Below, piece after piece: positions 7,751 to 17,927 of a stretch of 64,000 bases of DNA. How positions within the stretch are numbered: the stretch's first letter is position 1; every line of letters starts with the position of its first letter. The translations under genes were made by a program, and so were the position numbers. The stretch is taken from assembly GCA_900079765.1 (NCBI GenBank), contig LT599017.1, forward strand, positions 3,486,996-3,550,995. The letters are read 5' to 3'. The notes beneath the pieces are model-generated. The model searched no databases and was not told the origin of the DNA. It was given only the letters and a program-made list of their open reading frames with translations. This DNA comes from an uncultured Eubacteriales bacterium (lineage in GTDB: Bacteria > Bacillota > Clostridia > Oscillospirales > Oscillospiraceae).

Positions 7751-8458
7751 ATGGACCGCAAGGCGCTGGCCGCCGCGTTTCCTGTGACTCTGCCGGTGCT
7801 GATGGGCTATCTCTCCATCGGCATCGCTTTCGGGTTGATGCTGCAGCGGGTAGGCTACAACTTTCTTTGGGCTTTTTTTATGAGTCTAACCATCTACGCC
7901 GGATCGGGTCAATACCTGGGCGTGGAGCTGCTGGCTACCGCCGCCAACCTGGGCACTGTGGCCCTGATGATCCTCCTCATTAACTTCCGCCATCTGGTGT
8001 ATGGCCTATCCATGCTGGAGAAATTCCGGGGCATGGGCTGGCGCAGGGTCTACATGATTTTTTCCCTCACTGACGAGACCTATGCCCTGCTGGCAGGGGC
8101 TCAGGTGCCGGTGGGGGTGTCCGCCAAACACTTCTATTTCGCCATCGCGGTGCTGGACCAGCTCTACTGGATCGTTGGGTCAATAATCGGCGGTATCGCG
8201 GGGGACTTGCTCACGATGGATATCACGGGCATCGACTTCGCCATGACTGCCCTTTTCGTGGTCATCGCGGTGGATCAGTGGAAGACGTATCGGCAGCATC
8301 TGCCCGCCTTGATCGGGGCGGGGGCGACGCTGCTCTTCCTCCTCCTGCTTGGCGCGGACCGGATGCTGGTGCCTGCGCTGGTGTCCATCGTGCTCCTTCT
8401 CCTGCTTCTGCGGGCCCTGCTGGAGAAGCAGATAGGGAAGGAGGTGCCCGCCCCATGA
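7751..8458 (+). CDS. azlC: Branched-chain amino-acid exporter, large subunit AzlC
   Basis: 235 residues, several transmembrane helices, with the family N-terminal segment (GYLSIGIAFGLMLQRVGYN) and YAGSGQYLGVELL. AzlC with AzlD (BrnFE in Corynebacterium) forms a membrane exporter of branched-chain amino acids or methionine. Good ribosome site AAAAGGAG 6 bases before ATG 7751. Its stop overlaps the azlD start (ATGA), so the two are translationally coupled. Own promoter at 7684-7712. Confidence 0.93.
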   Translation: MDRKALAAAFPVTLPVLMGYLSIGIAFGLMLQRVGYNFLWAFFMSLTIYAGSGQYLGVELLATAANLGTVALMILLINFRHLVYGLSMLEKFRGMGWRRVYMIFSLTDETYALLAGAQVPVGVSAKHFYFAIAVLDQLYWIVGSIIGGIAGDLLTMDITGIDFAMTALFVVIAVDQWKTYRQHLPALIGAGATLLFLLLLGADRMLVPALVSIVLLLLLLRALLEKQIGKEVPAP

Positions 8459-8802
8459 CGAGCGCGCAAGCTGCCCTCTCCATCGGGGTGATGGCCCTCA
8501 TCACGCTGCTCACCCGGGCCCTGCCCTTTCTTCTCTTCGACCGGGGGGAGACGCCCCCCAAGGTCATTCTCTACCTTGGGCGGGTGCTGCCCCCGGCGGT
8601 CATCGCCATGCTCATCGTCTACTGCCTGCGGAGCCTGTCCTTTTCCCTGGCACTGGACATGGCCGCCCTGGCGCTTTGGGCACCTCAGGTCATCGCCGTG
8701 GCGGCGGTGGTAGCCCTCCACCTCTGGAAGCGGAACAACCTCCTGTCCATCTTTGGCGGCACCATCTTGTACATGGTTCTGGTGCAGACCGTCTTTGCGT
8801 AA
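8455..8802 (+). CDS. azlD: Branched-chain amino-acid exporter, small subunit AzlD
   Basis: 115 residues from MTSAQAALSIG. The ATG (8455-8457) overlaps the azlC stop, so longer upstream frames were rejected. Four hydrophobic helices and the AzlD signature TRALPFLLFDR near residues 22-32 are present. It partners AzlC in the exporter. The unit ends at a strong terminator just downstream. Confidence 0.92.
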   Translation: MTSAQAALSIGVMALITLLTRALPFLLFDRGETPPKVILYLGRVLPPAVIAMLIVYCLRSLSFSLALDMAALALWAPQVIAVAAVVALHLWKRNNLLSIFGGTILYMVLVQTVFA

Positions 8803-8809
8803 ACAGTTA

Positions 8810-8847
8810 ACATCCCCCGGACCACCTGGTCCGGGGGATGTGATTTT
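8810..8847 (+). terminator. Terminator of azlCD
   Basis: Near-perfect inverted repeat 8810-8824 / 8827-8841 rich in C/G, followed by GATTTTTAG on the plus strand. It also separates azlD from the convergent ftsH gene. Confidence 0.8.
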
Positions 8848-8858
8848 TAGTCCCGCGC

Positions 8859-10709
8859 CTAGTCGGGCTGTGTGAAGATTTTCTCGAACGTAGTGGCATC
8901 CATCGTCTCGTGCTCCAAAAGGTAGACAGCCACGCGCTCCAGCTTGTCGCGGTCCCGTGCCAAAATCTCCTCGCAGGTCTTGTACCCCTTATCGACCAGG
9001 GCCCTAACCTCGGCGTCGATGAGGTTGGCGGTCTCCTCGGAGTAGGTCTTGGCCTGGGCCATGCTGCGGCCGATGAAGATCTCGTCGTGCCCGCTGTCGA
9101 AGACCACGCTGCCCAAGGTCTCGCTCATGCCGAACCGCATTACCATGTTTCGGGCGATGGAGGAGGCCCGCTGGAGGTCGTTCCCCGCACCGGTGGAGAT
9201 ATCGCCCAAGACCATCTGCTCGGCCACCCGGCCGCCCAGCAGGGAGGCGATGCGCTCGGTGAGCTCCTTCCGGGACTGGAAGGATTTGTCCTCCTGGGGC
9301 AGGGAAATGGTCATGCCGCCCGCCATACCCCGGGGAATGATAGTAATCTGGTGGACGGGGTCGGCGGTCTCCAGGGCATGGCTCACCACGGCGTGGCCCG
9401 CCTCGTGGTAGGCGGTGAGACGGCGTTCCCGCTCAATGACCACCCGGCTCTTCTTCTCGGGCCCGGCAATGACCTTGATGACCGCCTCGTGGAGGTCGGC
9501 CATGGTGATAAACCGCTCATCCCGACGGGCGGCCAGGAGGGCGGCCTCGTTCATCAGGTTCTCCAGGTCCGCGCCGGTAAAGCCTCCGGTGGCCTTGGCG
9601 AGCTCTTTGAGGCTCACATCGTCGGCCAGAGGCTTGTTGCGGGCGTGAATCTTCAAAATCTCCTCCCGGCCCTTGATGTCGGGCTGGCCCACGTAGATCT
9701 GCCGGTCAAACCGGCCGGGGCGGAGGAGGGCGGGGTCCAGAATGTCCTGCCGGTTGGTTGCCGCCATGACAATGACCCCCTCGTTGGCGGCAAAGCCGTC
9801 CATCTCCACGAGGAGCTGGTTGAGGGTCTGCTCGCGTTCGTCGTGTCCGCCGCCGAGGCCGGTGCCGCGCTGCCGGCCAACGGCGTCGATCTCATCGATA
9901 AAGACGATGGCAGGAGAATTTTTCTTGGCCTGGTCAAAGAGATCCCGGACGCGGCTGGCGCCTACGCCCACGTAGAGTTCCACAAAGTCGGAGCCCGATA
10001 TGGTGAGAAAGTGAACCCCCGCCTCGCCGGCTACGGCGCGGGCCAGGAGGGTCTTGCCGGTGCCTGGCGGACCCACCAGCAAAATGCCCTTGGGGATGCG
10101 AGCGCCCAGGGCGAGGAAACGGTTAGGCTCCCGGAGGAAGTCAACCACCTCCTGGAGCTCCTGCTTCTCCTCATCAGCCCCGGCTACGTCGTTAAAGGTG
10201 ACCTTCTTCCCGCTGTCGGTGGCGTTTTTGGCCCGGACGCGGCCATACCGGCCCGCGCCCTTGTCGCCCCCGCCGCCGTCCGCTCCGCCGCCCTGACGCA
10301 GGAAAACCACATACCAAAGTGCGCCGAAAATCACGATCATGACGACCCAGGGCACGAAATCCCACCACAGAGGCGTGTGGAAACTAACCTCGTAGTTAAA
10401 TTTTTCGATGATGCCCGCGTTGTGCTGGCGGACGATAGTGTCGTTGAAGTCCTCGTAAAACTTATCAAAGTCATAGAGGTCGCACCAGACGGTATAGGAA
10501 CCGTTATACTTCTCCTTGAGGGTGAGGGTCAGTTTTTCCTCCTTTACCAGCACTTCGTTGACCAGCTGCCGATTGAAGAGGTCGTGCACCTCAGAGTAAA
10601 TGATGCTCTCCCCATTATTGACCCCTTGGAGCAGATAGACGGTGGCCGCCAATATTACCGCGAGCATACCGTAAAAGAACAGGTCCCTCAGGCTGATCTT
10701 CCGTTTCAA
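8859..10709 (-). CDS. ftsH: ATP-dependent zinc metalloprotease FtsH
   Basis: 616 residues. Two transmembrane helices at about 11-29 and 119-137 flank an extracytoplasmic domain. The AAA module has Walker A GPPGTGKT at 213-220 and Walker B IVFIDEID at 268-275. The zinc-site HEAGH is at 435-439. FtsH is a membrane-bound hexameric protease that degrades misassembled membrane proteins and short-lived regulators. The start is TTG at 10707-10709, the only initiator near an AAGGAG site. A glycine-rich linker (about residues 140-155) follows the second helix. Last gene of a tilS-hpt-ftsH cluster, the order usual in Firmicutes. Confidence 0.98.
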   Translation of the reverse strand: MKRKISLRDLFFYGMLAVILAATVYLLQGVNNGESIIYSEVHDLFNRQLVNEVLVKEEKLTLTLKEKYNGSYTVWCDLYDFDKFYEDFNDTIVRQHNAGIIEKFNYEVSFHTPLWWDFVPWVVMIVIFGALWYVVFLRQGGGADGGGGDKGAGRYGRVRAKNATDSGKKVTFNDVAGADEEKQELQEVVDFLREPNRFLALGARIPKGILLVGPPGTGKTLLARAVAGEAGVHFLTISGSDFVELYVGVGASRVRDLFDQAKKNSPAIVFIDEIDAVGRQRGTGLGGGHDEREQTLNQLLVEMDGFAANEGVIVMAATNRQDILDPALLRPGRFDRQIYVGQPDIKGREEILKIHARNKPLADDVSLKELAKATGGFTGADLENLMNEAALLAARRDERFITMADLHEAVIKVIAGPEKKSRVVIERERRLTAYHEAGHAVVSHALETADPVHQITIIPRGMAGGMTISLPQEDKSFQSRKELTERIASLLGGRVAEQMVLGDISTGAGNDLQRASSIARNMVMRFGMSETLGSVVFDSGHDEIFIGRSMAQAKTYSEETANLIDAEVRALVDKGYKTCEEILARDRDKLERVAVYLLEHETMDATTFEKIFTQPD

Positions 10710-10782
10710 AGGCCAAACAACTCCTTACGCCCCACCGTAAAAACGCCGGGCTTTCAAATGCCGCAACAAGAGAGTCAATGTA

Positions 10783-11340
10783 CTATTCGCCGCCGTAGAC
10801 GCTGGGCTTGAGTACGCCGATATAGGGAAGGTTCCGATATTTCTCCGCGTAGTCCAGCCCATACCCAACCACGAATTCATCAGGGATGGTAAAGCCTACG
10901 TAGTCCACCTGGACCTCTTTGACCCGGCGGGAGGGCTTATCCAGCAGGGTACACAGCCGGATAGATGCGGGCTTGCGGGCATTAAGCAGCTCCAGAAGGT
11001 AGGCGAGAGTATTGCCCGAGTCCAGGATATCCTCCACCACTAGGACGTCCCTCCCCTCGATCTCGTCCGAGAGGTCCTTGATGATGCGCACCTGGCCGGA
11101 GGAGCTGGTGCCCGACCCGTAGGAGGAGATGGCCATGAAGTCCACCGTGCAGGCGAGGTCGATTTTCCGGGTCAGGTCGGCCATAAACATATAGGAGCCC
11201 CGCAGCACCGAGATGAGAATGGGCTCCTTTCCCGCGTAGTCCTTTGTGATCTCCGCGCCCAGAGCGTTGATTCGCGCCTCGATCTCCGCCTCGTCGAAGA
11301 GCACCTTTTCCATATCTTTGTCCAGCAGAGCCATGTTCAT
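10783..11340 (-). CDS. hpt: Hypoxanthine phosphoribosyltransferase
   Basis: 185 residues. The PRPP-binding loop VVEDILDSGNTL is at about residues 101-112, the SVLRGSYMF loop near 44-52 and the DYVGFTIPDEFVVGYGLDY segment near the C-terminus. It salvages hypoxanthine or guanine to IMP/GMP in the cytosol. ATG 11338-11340 overlaps the tilS stop (ATGA). A second in-frame ATG two codons later is also possible. Clustering between tilS and ftsH is conserved in Firmicutes. Confidence 0.97.
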   Translation of the reverse strand: MNMALLDKDMEKVLFDEAEIEARINALGAEITKDYAGKEPILISVLRGSYMFMADLTRKIDLACTVDFMAISSYGSGTSSSGQVRIIKDLSDEIEGRDVLVVEDILDSGNTLAYLLELLNARKPASIRLCTLLDKPSRRVKEVQVDYVGFTIPDEFVVGYGLDYAEKYRNLPYIGVLKPSVYGGE

Positions 11341-12647
11341 CCGTCCTTCTCCCTTTTTCTTATGCAGGTAATTTCTATCTTTCCATATGTTTGGTGTGCG
11401 GTGTTCATGCCAAAGCTCGCTAAGGCGAGCACGCCGTGCTCATCCGCCACGACGGGAATGCGCTCCCGCTCCCGCCGGGGAACTTTTTCATCGATAAAGA
11501 GCTTTTTAATCGTCTTGGTGCCCCGCTTGGGGAGAGTGAGCTCGTCTCCCGGCTTTCGTGCGCGAGCCACCAGGCCGGGAGGCGCGGGCCCGCCCAGAAC
11601 AATGGTCCAGTCCGTGCAGGGGATGAGATTTTCGCCCTCGTGGAGCGCCACCGGGTCAATGGGACCAGGCGGATCTTGCTGAGTGGTGAGGAGGAGCTCC
11701 CGGTACACCCGCTGGGCCAACAGGTTATTGGGAAGAAAACAGACCGCTGAGGGGTCCTCCCCACGGCAGAGGTCCACGATGGCGTTCAGGTGGGCGGCGG
11801 AACAGTCAGTGTCCCCGTCCCCCAGCATCTCCAGCAGCCGCCGGGCGGCCCGGGGTGCCACCGCGTTGGGGGCGGAGGCGATGAAACGGGCCTCAATGAC
11901 GATGTTGTCCTCCGCCCAGCGCGCGTTCTGGCAGATGGCTGCGGCCTGGGCGTTGAGAAAGTCGTTGTCGGTGCGGAGGTAGCGGGCCGTGTCCGACAAG
12001 CTCTCGGTGAGCCGGGGGTTCAAGTCCCTCAGGAGGGGCATGACTGTATGCCGGAGCCTGTTGCGGGTGTATGCGGTATCTGCGTTGGTGCTGTCCTCCA
12101 CGTACGGAAGGGCGTGCTCAGCCATATAATCTTCAATTTGAGCGCGAGTGACGGTGAGCAGGGGGCGCACCAGCTTCCCCCGGCGGGGAGCAATACCGGT
12201 GAGACCCTGTAGGCCGGAGCCGCGAATCAAATGGAGCAGGAGGGTCTCGGCGTTGTCATCGGCGTTGTGGGCAGTTGCGATGAGCTGGCACTCCAGCTCC
12301 TCCGCCGCGGCGTGGAGGAAGGAATAGCGCATATGCCGGGCGGTCTCCTCGACGCCCTTGCCAAGTCGGGCGGCCTCGCCCGCCACTTCACCCGAGCCAA
12401 CCAGAAGGGGGACGCCGTGTTCGGCGCACCAGGTACGGACGAAGGCCTCGTCCCTGTCGGATTCCTCGCCCCGGAGGCGGTGGTTATAGTGGGCCGCAGC
12501 CACGGTAAAGCCGCCCTCCTCCACAAGGGTGAGCAGAAGGTGGACAAGGCACACGGAGTCAGCCCCGCCGGACAGGGCGCAGAGCACCCTGCCCCCACGG
12601 GGCAGCATATCGTATTCCTTTGTCAGTGCCTTGACCGCTTGCAGCAT
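11337..12647 (-). CDS. tilS: tRNA(Ile)-lysidine synthetase
   Basis: 436 residues with the PP-loop SGGADS at 26-31, the N-terminal N-type ATP-pyrophosphatase domain, and a C-terminal TilS domain ending with PKRGTKTIKKLFIDEKVPRR-like sequence. TilS converts C34 of the CAU-anticodon tRNA-Ile to lysidine, changing decoding from AUG to AUA, and is essential. ATG 12645-12647 follows AGGAGGAAACC. First gene of the tilS-hpt-ftsH cluster. Confidence 0.97.
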   Translation of the reverse strand: MLQAVKALTKEYDMLPRGGRVLCALSGGADSVCLVHLLLTLVEEGGFTVAAAHYNHRLRGEESDRDEAFVRTWCAEHGVPLLVGSGEVAGEAARLGKGVEETARHMRYSFLHAAAEELECQLIATAHNADDNAETLLLHLIRGSGLQGLTGIAPRRGKLVRPLLTVTRAQIEDYMAEHALPYVEDSTNADTAYTRNRLRHTVMPLLRDLNPRLTESLSDTARYLRTDNDFLNAQAAAICQNARWAEDNIVIEARFIASAPNAVAPRAARRLLEMLGDGDTDCSAAHLNAIVDLCRGEDPSAVCFLPNNLLAQRVYRELLLTTQQDPPGPIDPVALHEGENLIPCTDWTIVLGGPAPPGLVARARKPGDELTLPKRGTKTIKKLFIDEKVPRRERERIPVVADEHGVLALASFGMNTAHQTYGKIEITCIRKREKDG

Positions 12648-12745
12648 GGTTTCCTCCTATTTGGTGGAGTGGACGCGCTTCCCTGTTGCGGTTCTCTCGA
12701 CGGGCCGAGTTGATAACTCCCTGCTCGGCGGCGAAAGCTTTCTTT

Positions 12746-14092
12746 TTACGGCTCTCCGTACCTGTTTTCAATATTAGTAAAGGTGGTGTACTCTGGAATC
12801 CACTGGAGGTAGACAGTGCCGGTCTCGCCATGGCGGTTCTTGGCAATGATGCATTCGGCCTGCCGCGCCTCCTCGGCCACATCCTTGTCATAGTAGTCCT
12901 CACGGTAGAGGAACATGACGATGTCCGCGTCCTGCTCGATGGCACCCGACTCGCGCAGGTCGGAGAGCATAGGGCGCTTGTCGGAGCGGCTCTCGTTGGC
13001 ACGGGAGAGCTGGGAGAGGCAAAGGACGGGAACCCGCAGTTCTTTCGCCATAATCTTCAGAGCGCGGGAGATGTCGCTCACCACCTGCTGGCGGTTGTCG
13101 CCGCCACGGGAGGGGCCGCCCGCCGACTGCATGAGCTGGAGGTAGTCGATGACCACCAGCCCCAAGTTGTCCACCCGGCGGCACTTAGCGTTCATATCGG
13201 CCACCGAGAGAGATGGGTTATCGTCAATAAGGATCTGTGTCTTGTTGAGGGCGTCGGACGCCAGGGAGATTTTATACCAGTCGTCCTCGTTGAGCCGCCC
13301 GGTGACCAGGCGCTTGTTGTCCACAAAGCTCTCCCCCGAGATAAGGCGCATAGCGAGTTGTTCCCGGCTCATTTCCAGGGAAAAGAAGGCCACCGATTTG
13401 CCCGAGCTCTTGCCCACGTGAAGCAGGATGTTCAGGGCGAAGGAGGTCTTGCCCATGCCGGGGCGGGCAGCCAGAAGAATGAGGTCGGAGGGGTTGAGGC
13501 CCGAAATGGCCCGGTCCACGTCCCCCAGGCCGGTGGAGAGGCCGGGTATGGCGCTGTCCCGGGCAGCCAGCTCGTTGAGCCGCTCGTACACGTTCAGAAT
13601 GACGCTGGAGATGTGCTCCAGGCCTTGAGCCGCACGTCCCTGCCGGATGGCGTAGATGCGCTGCTCGGCGGTCTCCAGCACCTCCTGGGCGGTGCCGGTG
13701 CCCTCCTGGATCATGGCGGTAAGGCTGCCCGCGGTCTCAGCGATGCGGCGGAGGAGCGCCTTATCCTTTACGATGGCCGCGTATTCCTTCACGTTGGCCG
13801 CGGTGGGTGTGATGTCCATGAGCTGGAGGATGTAGTTCCGGGAGGTGTTCTCGTCGTATACACCCCGCTGGCGCATTTGATCCAGGACGGTCACCGGGTC
13901 GATGGTGAGGGAGAAGTTAAACATGGAATAGATGGTCTCGTAGATCTCCCGGTTCTGCCGGAGGTAGAAATCCTCCACACCCAGGGCCTCTATCACCTCG
14001 GGCACGCATCGCGCGTCTATGAGCATACTGCCCAGGACCGCCTGCTCGGCCTCCACGCTATGGGGCATCTGTCGGGATAAGAGCTCGTCCAT
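12746..14092 (-). CDS. dnaB: Replicative DNA helicase DnaB
   Basis: 448 residues from MDELLSRQMPHSVEAEQAVL. A GTG three codons earlier overlaps the ribosome site itself (GGGAGG, 14101-14106), so the ATG at 14090-14092 was chosen. The N-terminal DnaB domain is followed by the RecA-like motor with Walker A ARPGMGKTS at about 209-217, and later VVIDYLQLM. It unwinds DNA ahead of the replisome. It lies downstream of rplI and gdpP in the order conserved in Firmicutes (B. subtilis names it dnaC). Confidence 0.97.
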   Translation of the reverse strand: MDELLSRQMPHSVEAEQAVLGSMLIDARCVPEVIEALGVEDFYLRQNREIYETIYSMFNFSLTIDPVTVLDQMRQRGVYDENTSRNYILQLMDITPTAANVKEYAAIVKDKALLRRIAETAGSLTAMIQEGTGTAQEVLETAEQRIYAIRQGRAAQGLEHISSVILNVYERLNELAARDSAIPGLSTGLGDVDRAISGLNPSDLILLAARPGMGKTSFALNILLHVGKSSGKSVAFFSLEMSREQLAMRLISGESFVDNKRLVTGRLNEDDWYKISLASDALNKTQILIDDNPSLSVADMNAKCRRVDNLGLVVIDYLQLMQSAGGPSRGGDNRQQVVSDISRALKIMAKELRVPVLCLSQLSRANESRSDKRPMLSDLRESGAIEQDADIVMFLYREDYYDKDVAEEARQAECIIAKNRHGETGTVYLQWIPEYTTFTNIENRYGEP

Positions 14093-14132
14093 GCTTTCCA
14101 CCTCCCAATCTCTCTATTATTCCGCGCGGGGA

Positions 14133-14582
14133 TTATTTATCTTCCGCTACCACGACGTAAAGGGTACCTGTTACCTCGTACCCCAGCTTGACCTTCAGCT
14201 CGTACGTGCCGAAGCTCTTGATGGGCTCTTCCTGGACAATTTTGGCCTTGGCCACGTCAATGCCGTACTGCGCCTTGAGGCCGTCGGAAATCTCCTTGCT
14301 GGTGACCGCGCCGAAGAGGCGACCACCGGAGCCCGCTTTTGCGCTGAGCTTGATCACGCTGTCCTTGAGTTTGACGGCGACGGCCTCGGCCTCGGCCTTT
14401 TCAGCGGCGGCTTGGGCGGCCACGGCCTTGTCGTGCTGCTTCATCTTGTTCATGTTCTCGGGCGTGGCCTCCACCGCCAGCTTGCGGGGGAGGAGGAAAT
14501 TGCGGGCGTACCCGTCGCTGGCCTCGATCATCTGGCCCTTCTTACCCTGTCCCTTTACGTCCTGCTGTAAGATCACTTTCAT
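14133..14582 (-). CDS. rplI: 50S ribosomal protein L9
   Basis: 149 residues beginning [16 protein letters not shown], the canonical L9 N-terminus. It has a central helix of charged residues and a C-terminal rRNA-binding domain. It lies between gdpP and dnaB on the same strand, with about 40 bp to dnaB. The ribosome site TTAGGAGGA precedes ATG 14580-14582. Confidence 0.98.
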   Translation of the reverse strand: MKVILQQDVKGQGKKGQMIEASDGYARNFLLPRKLAVEATPENMNKMKQHDKAVAAQAAAEKAEAEAVAVKLKDSVIKLSAKAGSGGRLFGAVTSKEISDGLKAQYGIDVAKAKIVQEEPIKSFGTYELKVKLGYEVTGTLYVVVAEDK

Positions 14583-14649
14583 GGTTATGTCCTCCTAATT
14601 TGGTTATCAGTATCATAAGGGAAATCCGGGCCGCCATGGGCGGCGATCC

Positions 14650-16638
14650 CTACTCGTCCTCCAGATATTGGTCGATGGCCCGGATAAGCGCGCGGCTTAC
14701 CTCGTCCAGCGTGCCCGGCACCTGGGCACCCGCGGTGGCCGCGTTGCCGCCGCCGCCCAATTTTTCCAGGACTACCTGCACATTCACGTCCCCCATGCTG
14801 CGGGCCGAGATGATGATCCGTTCTCCCTCAGGAAAGAGGACGAAGGACGCATCAATGCCCGAGATGTTCAGCAGCTCGTCCGCCGCCTGGGCAGCGGTAA
14901 CCCGGCCCACGGTATGACTGACCCGGGCTACGGCGATATTATTTTTATACATTCGGGCGTTTTGGATAATGTCATACCGGGCGATGGTGCCCTCCAGGTC
15001 GTTCTGGAAGAGCTTCTTCACATCTCCGGTGTCAGCCCCGGAGCGGCGGAGGAAGGCCGCCGCGTCGAAGGTGCGGCCCCCCGTGCGCATGGTGAACTGC
15101 TTGGTGTCCAGCACGATACCGGCCAGGAGGGCCTCGGCCTCCATTCTCAACAGGTCGTTGGGCTCCAGAATGTATTGCAAAAGCTCGGTCACCAGCTCGC
15201 TGGCGGAGGAGGCGTAGGGCTCGTGAAAGTTGAGATCGGCGTTGGCGATATAGGTGGCGGCACGGCGGTGGTGGTCGATAACGGCCACCTTGTTGCAGGA
15301 GAGGAGCAGCTCCTCCGACAAGACCTGCTCGGGCCGGTTGGTGTCTACCACCACCAGGAGAGAGTTGGCGTCGGCCAGAATCAGTGCGTCCTGGGCGGAG
15401 AGGAAGACCTCTTTATACTCGGGCAGGGCGGCGAGGAGAGAGAGCATCTCGCTGCCGGGGTTGGGGTTGGGGTCCCGGATGATATGGGCGGGGACCCCCC
15501 GCTTGCGGCACGCGGCGACGACCCCTGCCGACGCGCCCACACAATCCAAGTCGGGGAATTTATGCCCCATGACAAACACGTGGGAGGCCGAGCCCACCAA
15601 CTCCGCCATGGCGTTCGCCATGACCCGGCTCTTCACCTTCGTGCGTTTCTCCGGCTCCTTGGAGCGTCCGCCGTAAAACTCAAAGTTGAATTTGTTCTTC
15701 ACCACCGCCTGGTCTCCGCCCCGGGAGAGGGCCATATCGATGGAGAGATTCGCGTACTGCAACAGTTCCTCGATGGTGTCGGCGTCCTTGCCGATGCCGA
15801 TGGAGAGGGTGGCTGGGATGCCGGAGGGGTTGACGATCTCATGGACTGCGTCCAGCACGGCGTACTTCCCGTCCTGGAACATGGGGAGGTACCGCTCCTC
15901 AAAAAGGAAGAGGTAGTGGTCCCGGTCATACCGGCAGAGGAGACCGTGGGCCGGAGCCGTCCACTCATCCAGCCGGGCGTTGATAGCAGAGAGAAGAGCG
16001 GCCCGGACGTTATCGCTCAGACCCTTCAAAAATTCCTCGTAGTTGTCCATCAAAAGGATGGCCACCACGGGGCGGGAGTTATAAAATTCTTCTTTTGTAA
16101 CCGAGAAGTCGGTCACGTCTACCCAATAGGTGGTAGCGAGAAAGCTCTGGCGGCCCTTCTCCTCGGTGCGCACCAGATGGCCGAAGACCAGGTAGCGGGA
16201 ATCCCCTACCAGAACCTCGCTGGGGCACTCACTTTTGCCCTCCATGAGCCAGCGGGCATTAAACTCAGGCACGGCGGCGCTCAGCCGGGTATCGAAGAGG
16301 TGGTCCCGCTCGCCGGTGATGGCGAGAAAGCGCTCGTTGGACCAGATGACCTCGTCGGTGTCGGGCTTGAAGATGACCATGGGCAGGGGGGCGTTGACCA
16401 TGGTGTCCTTGCTGGCCACGTCGATATTGGCGGAGACCGTGTCAATATACTTTAAAATCTCCCGCCTGCGGCGGCTGCTGCCCCGGCGGAACCAGAAGTA
16501 GAGCAGAACGATGACCGCCCCCTCCGCCGCCGCAAGGTAGACGTTGAAAAAGGCCGAGGCCACCGCAAAGGCGGCCAGGGCGATGAAGTAGAGCCGCACG
16601 CCCGGCTCCAGCAGATGGCTGAGCTTATTCTTCCTCAC
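14650..16638 (-). CDS. gdpP: Cyclic-di-AMP phosphodiesterase GdpP (YybT)
   Basis: 662 residues. Two N-terminal transmembrane helices (about 15-50), a PAS-like domain, a degenerate GGDEF domain, then DHH-DHHA1. The metal centre shows GHKFPDLD at about 358-365 and DHH at about 455-457. GdpP hydrolyses c-di-AMP to pApA and thereby affects potassium, wall and osmotic homeostasis. The start is GTG 16636-16638 six bases after GGAGGTGG. A more upstream TTG lies ahead of that ribosome site and was rejected. First gene of the gdpP-rplI-dnaB unit. Confidence 0.95.
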   Translation of the reverse strand: MRKNKLSHLLEPGVRLYFIALAAFAVASAFFNVYLAAAEGAVIVLLYFWFRRGSSRRRREILKYIDTVSANIDVASKDTMVNAPLPMVIFKPDTDEVIWSNERFLAITGERDHLFDTRLSAAVPEFNARWLMEGKSECPSEVLVGDSRYLVFGHLVRTEEKGRQSFLATTYWVDVTDFSVTKEEFYNSRPVVAILLMDNYEEFLKGLSDNVRAALLSAINARLDEWTAPAHGLLCRYDRDHYLFLFEERYLPMFQDGKYAVLDAVHEIVNPSGIPATLSIGIGKDADTIEELLQYANLSIDMALSRGGDQAVVKNKFNFEFYGGRSKEPEKRTKVKSRVMANAMAELVGSASHVFVMGHKFPDLDCVGASAGVVAACRKRGVPAHIIRDPNPNPGSEMLSLLAALPEYKEVFLSAQDALILADANSLLVVVDTNRPEQVLSEELLLSCNKVAVIDHHRRAATYIANADLNFHEPYASSASELVTELLQYILEPNDLLRMEAEALLAGIVLDTKQFTMRTGGRTFDAAAFLRRSGADTGDVKKLFQNDLEGTIARYDIIQNARMYKNNIAVARVSHTVGRVTAAQAADELLNISGIDASFVLFPEGERIIISARSMGDVNVQVVLEKLGGGGNAATAGAQVPGTLDEVSRALIRAIDQYLEDE

Positions 16639-16676
16639 CTTCGTCCACCTCCGCGCCGCAAACAATAAGGGAAATT

Positions 16677-16705
16677 ATTATATCAAAGAATACGGGTAAA
16701 TACAA
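16677..16705 (-). promoter_or_regulatory. Promoter of gdpP-rplI-dnaB
   Basis: TTGTAT (16700-16705), 17-bp spacer, TATAAT (16677-16682) on the minus strand, about 40 bp ahead of the gdpP start. Confidence 0.65.
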
Positions 16706-16841
16706 GCACGGAGCACTTTTGTTTGCTTTGCTGTCACCCCTTAAATTGTATCATGCTTTACATTCTTTTCCCTCGGGGAGTAGCACAATAAGAAAAATCG
16801 TGTTATACTAGCAACCGAATGAAAAGAGGAGGGTGTTTTTC

Positions 16842-17909
16842 ATGCAGGAATTTCCCATCACCAAGGCGAAGACCTTGAAACCCAAGCCGGACCCCAAAAC
16901 GCTGGTCTTCGGCAGAAGCTTTACCGACTATATGTTCCTCATGAACTACGACGAGGGCCAGGGCTGGCACTCAGGGCGCATTGTGCCCTATGGTCCCCTT
17001 CCCCTGGAGCCCTCCGCCATGGTCTTCCACTACGCGCAGGAGGTCTTTGAGGGCATGAAGGCCTACCGCACCCCTGACGGCGGCGTGCAGCTCTTCCGCC
17101 CCATGGACAATGTGCGCCGCCTCAACACCTCCTGTGAGCGGCTATGCATCCCCCAGTTGCCCGAGAACGTGGCCCTGGCGGGCATCCAGGCCCTGGTGAA
17201 GCAGGAGGCCGACTGGGTGCCCAGCGAGCCGGACACCAGCCTCTATATCCGCCCCTTCGTCATCGCCACGGATGCGGGTCTGGGGGTACACGCATCCCAC
17301 AGCTACCTCTTCTGCGTCATCTGCTGCCCGGTGGGAGCCTACTACAAGGAGGGCCTGAACCCGGTGCGCATCTACGTGGAGAGCGAGGATGTCCGCGCCG
17401 TTCAGGGCGGCACGGGGTACACCAAGTGCGGAGGGAACTATGCCGCCTCCATCCGGGCCGGGGCGCGGGCCGAAGACAAGGGATACGCCCAGGTCCTGTG
17501 GCTGGACGGGGTGCACCGCAAATATATCGAAGAGGTCGGCTCCATGAACGTAATGTTCAAGCTGGACGGGAAAATCGTCACCCCCGCCCTCACCGGCTCG
17601 GTGCTGCCCGGCATCACGCGCCGCTCCTGCCTGGAGCTGCTGCGGGACTGGGGGTACGCAGTGGAGGAGCGGCTCATCTCCGCTCAGGAGCTCTTCGATG
17701 CCGCCGACGCGGGCAAGTTGGAGGAGGCATGGGGTACAGGAACCGCCGCTGTCATCTCCCCCATCGGGGAGATGGGCTGGGAGGCCCGAAATGTCCAAGT
17801 CTGCGGCGGGGCCATTGGCAGCCTGACCCAGAAACTTTACAACACCCTCACCGGTATACAGTGGGGCACCGAGCCCGATCCGTATGGGTGGACCGTGAAG
17901 ATGGTATAA
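16842..17909 (+). CDS. ilvE: Branched-chain amino-acid aminotransferase
   Basis: 355 residues from the ATG at 16842, which follows GAGGAGGG by 8 bases. The GTG three codons earlier overlaps that site. Fold-type IV PLP enzyme of the long BCAT II type: QEVFEGMKAYR, TKCGGNYAAS (PLP lysine region), SMNVMFKLDGK and SVLPGITRRS are all present. It interconverts Ile/Leu/Val with their 2-oxo acids and glutamate. Monocistronic, ended by a terminator shared with the convergent peptidase gene. Confidence 0.95.
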   Translation: MQEFPITKAKTLKPKPDPKTLVFGRSFTDYMFLMNYDEGQGWHSGRIVPYGPLPLEPSAMVFHYAQEVFEGMKAYRTPDGGVQLFRPMDNVRRLNTSCERLCIPQLPENVALAGIQALVKQEADWVPSEPDTSLYIRPFVIATDAGLGVHASHSYLFCVICCPVGAYYKEGLNPVRIYVESEDVRAVQGGTGYTKCGGNYAASIRAGARAEDKGYAQVLWLDGVHRKYIEEVGSMNVMFKLDGKIVTPALTGSVLPGITRRSCLELLRDWGYAVEERLISAQELFDAADAGKLEEAWGTGTAAVISPIGEMGWEARNVQVCGGAIGSLTQKLYNTLTGIQWGTEPDPYGWTVKMV

Positions 17910-17927
17910 GCGCCCGATTTTAGAAGA

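Noticed and set aside
8910-10811. 633-codon frame on the plus strand
   Set aside because: It is the complement of ftsH. High GC makes long antisense frames common here.
12686-14080. 464-codon plus-strand frame
   Set aside because: Antisense to dnaB, no recognisable motifs.
14668-16455. 595-codon plus-strand frame
   Set aside because: Lies opposite gdpP, which has all catalytic motifs. No ribosome site and no family features.
16680-16841. T-box or leader peptide before ilvE
   Set aside because: Only about 160 bases, no T-box sequence and no terminator in the leader.
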